This document shows, one piece after another, positions 5,399-7,634 of a DNA stretch of 7,634 nt (position 1 is its first letter; every line of letters starts with the position of its first letter). Origin of the DNA: Microcaldota archaeon (lineage in GTDB: Archaea; Micrarchaeota; Micrarchaeia; Anstonellales; J096); the NCBI GenBank assembly GCA_015520875.1, contig WAPD01000085.1, positions 1 to 7,634 on the forward strand, given 5' to 3'. The translations under genes and the position numbers were made by a program. The notes under the pieces were generated by a model that was not told the DNA's origin, made no database searches, and saw only the letters and a program-made list of their open reading frames with translations.

Positions 5399-5409
5399 TG
5401 TTAAGGAAA

Positions 5410-5483
5410 GGGGATGTGGTGTAGCCTGGCTAGCATGCGGGCTTTGGGAGCCTGTGACCCCGGTTCAAATCCGGGCATCCCCA
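5410..5483 (+). tRNA. tRNA-Pro(TGG)
   Basis: This 74-base sequence forms a complete cloverleaf. The acceptor GGGGATG pairs with CATCCCC. The D-arm region contains AGCCTGGCTA. The anticodon stem CGGGC/GCCTG (one G-U) encloses the loop TTTGGGA with anticodon TGG at 5445-5447. The T stem CCCGG/CCGGG encloses TTCAAAT. The discriminator is A at 5483. No CCA is encoded and there is no intron. The aCPSF1 ATG follows 16 bases later, an arrangement that repeats the tRNA-Ala and dcd pair. Confidence 0.97.
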
Positions 5484-5490
5484 TCCTTAA

Positions 5491-5494
5491 GGTG
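5491..5494 (+). promoter_or_regulatory. Shine-Dalgarno GGTG of aCPSF1
   Basis: GGTG ends five bases before the ATG at 5500, the same motif and spacing as in front of dCTP deaminase. It confirms the ATG at 5500 and lies within the 16-base tRNA-to-gene spacer. Confidence 0.7.
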
Positions 5495-5499
5495 TTTAT

Positions 5500-7365
5500 A
5501 TGATTCTCAAAGAGCTTAAAGAAGATCTAAAGGATATACTAAACCAAGAATACAGGATAGAGCCTTTAGCCACCGGTATCTATGTTTATGTGGAGCATCC
5601 TGAAGAAGTGTCCCAGGATTCAATAAAAGAACTTGTTAAGAAATTCAAGAAAAGGGTTTATATAAGGAAGGATCCTGCCTATCTTAGGGACTTTGATGAG
5701 AAGAAAACAAAGCAAAAGATATTGAAATTGCTTCCAAAGGATGCCCAAGTTATTTCTATAGATTTTTCCCCTGATTTTTCCGAGGTTTTTATAAGGGTAA
5801 AGTTTCCCAGATACACAAAAGACCCTGAGCTTGTGCAAAAGATACTTGAAAAAACAGGGTGGTATCCTATTTTTGTGAGAGAGCCTCAGTTGCCATCCGC
5901 TTATTTTGATTCCCTTTATTTGTATAAGATAAAAACTGATAGAAAAGGTTTGTTGAAAAAGGTTGGGAAAAGAATATTGGAACGGGCGGATGATGAGGTA
6001 AAATGGATTACAGCAACCATGCTTGGAGGTTTTAGGGAAATCGGAAGAAGCTCTTTATTGATAGAAAGCAATGTTAGCAAGGTTATTATAGATATGGGTG
6101 TCCATCCTTCGCCACCAACACCCGAAGATGCCTATCCGATGATTAATTTAATCAGAAGCTTGGAATCCATAGATGCTATTGTTATTTCCCATGCACATAC
6201 AGACCATGTTTGTTTCTTGCCTTATTTGTTTAAGGCAGGTTATGAAGGACCTGTCTATATGACAAAGCCTACTTTGGATTTAGCTGTTTTATTGCAACAC
6301 GATTATATTTCAATCTCAAAAAAGACAACAGGGGAATCTATTTATGATAAAAAAGATATCAGGAAAATGGTTAATCATACTATTTTATTGGACTATGGAG
6401 AGGTTATCGATATCTCCAAGGATATGAAATTGACAATGTACAATGCTGGACATATTTTGGGAAGTTCCATAGTACATTTGCACATAGGTGAGGGAAAACA
6501 TAATGTGATATTTTCCGGAGATATTAAATATGATAGATCCATTAGATTATTTGACCCTGCCTATACTAAATTCCCAAGGGCAGAAACCGTTTTTATAGAA
6601 TCCACATATGGGTCTCAGAAAATGCCACCTAGGGAGGAATCAGAAAAGAGATTGGTTGAAAAGATTAAGGAAACTGTGGCAAGAGGCGGAAAGGTATTAA
6701 TACCTGCATTTGCTGTAGGTAGAAGTCAAGAGGTTATTGTCACATTGTTTGAGAATGCCGATAAAGATTGGAATATTCCTGTTTACATTGATGGAATGGT
6801 GTATGAAGCTAGTTCTATCCATAGTGCCTATCCTGAATATTTAAAGGCAAGTGTTAGGGAGAAAATAATTTCCAATGATTCTCCATTCAATTGGGAATAT
6901 TTGAAGGTTGTAAAAACAAAGGATAAATCTGGAATTATATCCTCTGAGCCTGCAGTTATTATTGCACCTTCTGGTATGTTAACAGGTGGTCCTTCTGTGG
7001 AATATTTGAAATTGTTGGCAGAAGATGAAAGAAATACCTTGATATTTATCGGATATCAATCTCCGGGTAGCCTTGGTTCTAAGATACAGCAAGGAATGAA
7101 GGTTGTCCCTATAAAAGAGGATAAAGAGGTTAAGGAATTGAAAATAAACATGGAGGTTACAACGATAGAAGGTTTTTCGGGACATAGCGATAGGGACCAA
7201 TTGTTGGCATGGCTGGGAAGCTTTGCCCATCATAATAAGGTAAGAAGGGTTTATACTATGCACGGAGAACAAAAAACTATAATGAAATTCACGGATTTGA
7301 TAAGAAGGAAATTGAGAATACCTGCTAGTGCTCCTATGAACATGGAGAGGAGGAGATTAAGATGA
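5500..7365 (+). CDS. aCPSF1: aCPSF1 (FttA), KH-domain beta-CASP ribonuclease and transcription termination factor
   Basis: This 621-residue protein is a full-length archaeal CPSF73 homologue. Residues about 1-145 correspond to the two N-terminal KH-type RNA-binding domains. The metallo-beta-lactamase core follows from about 170 (GGFREIGRSS). Zinc ligands are visible in HAHTDH (H231, H233, D235, H236), GHILGSS (H318) and SGDIKY (D341). The beta-CASP motifs are A in ESTYG (E367), B in GFSGHSDRDQL (H562) and C in TMHGE (H588). The C-terminal end, about 590-621, is the usual dimerisation tail. The family is known to cut RNA endonucleolytically, trim 5' to 3' and terminate transcription at U-rich sites with RNA polymerase. 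All catalytic residues are present. It is preceded by tRNA-Pro with no room for a separate promoter, and it overlaps dtdA downstream by 4 bases (ATGA), so the two are translationally coupled. Confidence 0.96.
   Translation: MILKELKEDLKDILNQEYRIEPLATGIYVYVEHPEEVSQDSIKELVKKFKKRVYIRKDPAYLRDFDEKKTKQKILKLLPKDAQVISIDFSPDFSEVFIRVKFPRYTKDPELVQKILEKTGWYPIFVREPQLPSAYFDSLYLYKIKTDRKGLLKKVGKRILERADDEVKWITATMLGGFREIGRSSLLIESNVSKVIIDMGVHPSPPTPEDAYPMINLIRSLESIDAIVISHAHTDHVCFLPYLFKAGYEGPVYMTKPTLDLAVLLQHDYISISKKTTGESIYDKKDIRKMVNHTILLDYGEVIDISKDMKLTMYNAGHILGSSIVHLHIGEGKHNVIFSGDIKYDRSIRLFDPAYTKFPRAETVFIESTYGSQKMPPREESEKRLVEKIKETVARGGKVLIPAFAVGRSQEVIVTLFENADKDWNIPVYIDGMVYEASSIHSAYPEYLKASVREKIISNDSPFNWEYLKVVKTKDKSGIISSEPAVIIAPSGMLTGGPSVEYLKLLAEDERNTLIFIGYQSPGSLGSKIQQGMKVVPIKEDKEVKELKINMEVTTIEGFSGHSDRDQLLAWLGSFAHHNKVRRVYTMHGEQKTIMKFTDLIRRKLRIPASAPMNMERRRLR
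7347..7355 (+). promoter_or_regulatory. Shine-Dalgarno of dtdA inside the aCPSF1 end
   Basis: GAGGAGGAG lies 6 bases before the ATG at 7362 and is the strongest Shine-Dalgarno match in the window. It is embedded in the codons for the basic C-terminus of aCPSF1, so reinitiation across the ATGA overlap is well supported. Confidence 0.75.
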
Positions 7366-7634
7366 AACCTTTGATAATATATTCTTCTAAAAACGAGGCA
7401 AGCAAAAACATTGCCAAATATATAGATGAAACTTTGGATATGGTGGATGTTAATGCTCCGATTATAGATTTTGAGGTTCCAAAAGGCAACTGGGATTACT
7501 ATATTGTGTTAAGCACCCATAAAGCTAAATCTGGAATCCCAAGCTTAACGGTGCATGTTCCTGGGAATTGGGGAAAGGCTGAACTTGGGGGGTTGGATAA
7601 TAGGTTAAGTCCGAGTTTTCCCTCTATGATGTTG
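7362..7634 (+). CDS. dtdA: archaeal-type D-aminoacyl-tRNA deacylase, N-terminal part, 3' end outside window
   Basis: The frame stays open for 91 codons to the window end. The fragment begins MKPLIIYSSKNEASKNIAKYI and contains the family signature STHKAKSGIPSLTVHVPGNW (residues 51-70), followed by AELGG (73-77) and LSPSFPSMM (82-90). This matches the archaeal and plant D-aminoacyl-tRNA deacylase (DTD2/GEK1 type), which hydrolyses D-amino acids wrongly attached to tRNA; the family is usually about 250-280 residues, so two thirds lie beyond the window. H53 and H65, in conserved segments, are candidates for zinc binding or catalysis. The start overlaps the aCPSF1 stop as ATGA and has a strong Shine-Dalgarno. 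The plus-strand unit is therefore tRNA-Pro, aCPSF1, dtdA. Confidence 0.88.
   Translation, partial: MKPLIIYSSKNEASKNIAKYIDETLDMVDVNAPIIDFEVPKGNWDYYIVLSTHKAKSGIPSLTVHVPGNWGKAELGGLDNRLSPSFPSMML

Noticed and set aside
3663..5483. Idea that KEOPS acts on the two tRNAs encoded here.
   Set aside because: t6A is placed on tRNAs with U36 that read ANN codons; tRNA-Ala(TGC) and tRNA-Pro(TGG) end their anticodons in C and G, so they are not expected substrates.
5620..5838. Minus-strand open frame opposite the KH domains of aCPSF1.
   Set aside because: It is antisense to a conserved region with no promoter or ribosome site of its own.
1..7634. CRISPR array, insertion sequence, integrase or attachment site next to the tRNA genes.
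   Set aside because: I saw no spaced repeats, transposase or integrase-like frames, and no duplicated tRNA 3' ends.

Overview
This window is an AT-rich, very compact stretch of archaeal chromosome. The archaeal markers are aCPSF1 (a KH plus beta-CASP nuclease), the KEOPS subunits Pcc1 and Bud32, an archaeal-type D-aminoacyl-tRNA deacylase, an archaeal thiolase, a LonB-related AAA+ protein, TATA-box promoters and tRNA genes without an encoded CCA. Bud32 is a free-standing gene, not fused to Kae1. Genes overlap by 4 to 38 bases and spacers are mostly under 90 bases, which suggests a streamlined genome. I cannot name the lineage: a euryarchaeon or a DPANN-type archaeon both fit. I see no phage, IS, CRISPR or plasmid signature.

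Layout. (1) Positions 1-432 (+) hold the C-terminal end of a DHH-family (RecJ-like) phosphoesterase. (2) Positions 3575 to 395 (-) look like one operon: thiolase, a Lon-like AAA+ ATPase that carries a zinc ribbon but no protease domain, a small membrane-anchored protein, and Pcc1, which runs convergently into the DHH gene. (3) Positions 3663-4292 (+) hold tRNA-Ala(TGC) followed 15 bases later by dCTP deaminase. (4) Positions 5368 to 4284 (-) hold Bud32 followed by two overlapping genes for small membrane-anchored proteins. (5) Positions 5410-7634 (+) hold tRNA-Pro(TGG), then 16 bases later aCPSF1, then dtdA, which is cut by the window end. No gene-free stretch exceeds 150 bases.

How it fits together. 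Most genes are informational housekeeping: tRNAs, tRNA modification (KEOPS), tRNA proofreading (DtdA), RNA 3'-end formation and transcription termination (aCPSF1), nucleotide-pool maintenance (Dcd) and nucleic-acid or nucleotide phosphoesterase activity (DHH). Thiolase is the likely exception, belonging to isoprenoid (mevalonate) metabolism. Two start modes are visible. The minus-strand thiolase, Lon-like and Bud32 genes have a TATA-like box about 25 bases before ATG and no Shine-Dalgarno, as expected of leaderless mRNAs. The genes behind the tRNAs have GGTG exactly 5 bases before their start.

The least explained parts are the protease-less, zinc-ribbon Lon-like ATPase and three unrecognised single-pass membrane proteins, each with exactly two cysteines, that sit in the same transcription units as Pcc1 and Bud32.
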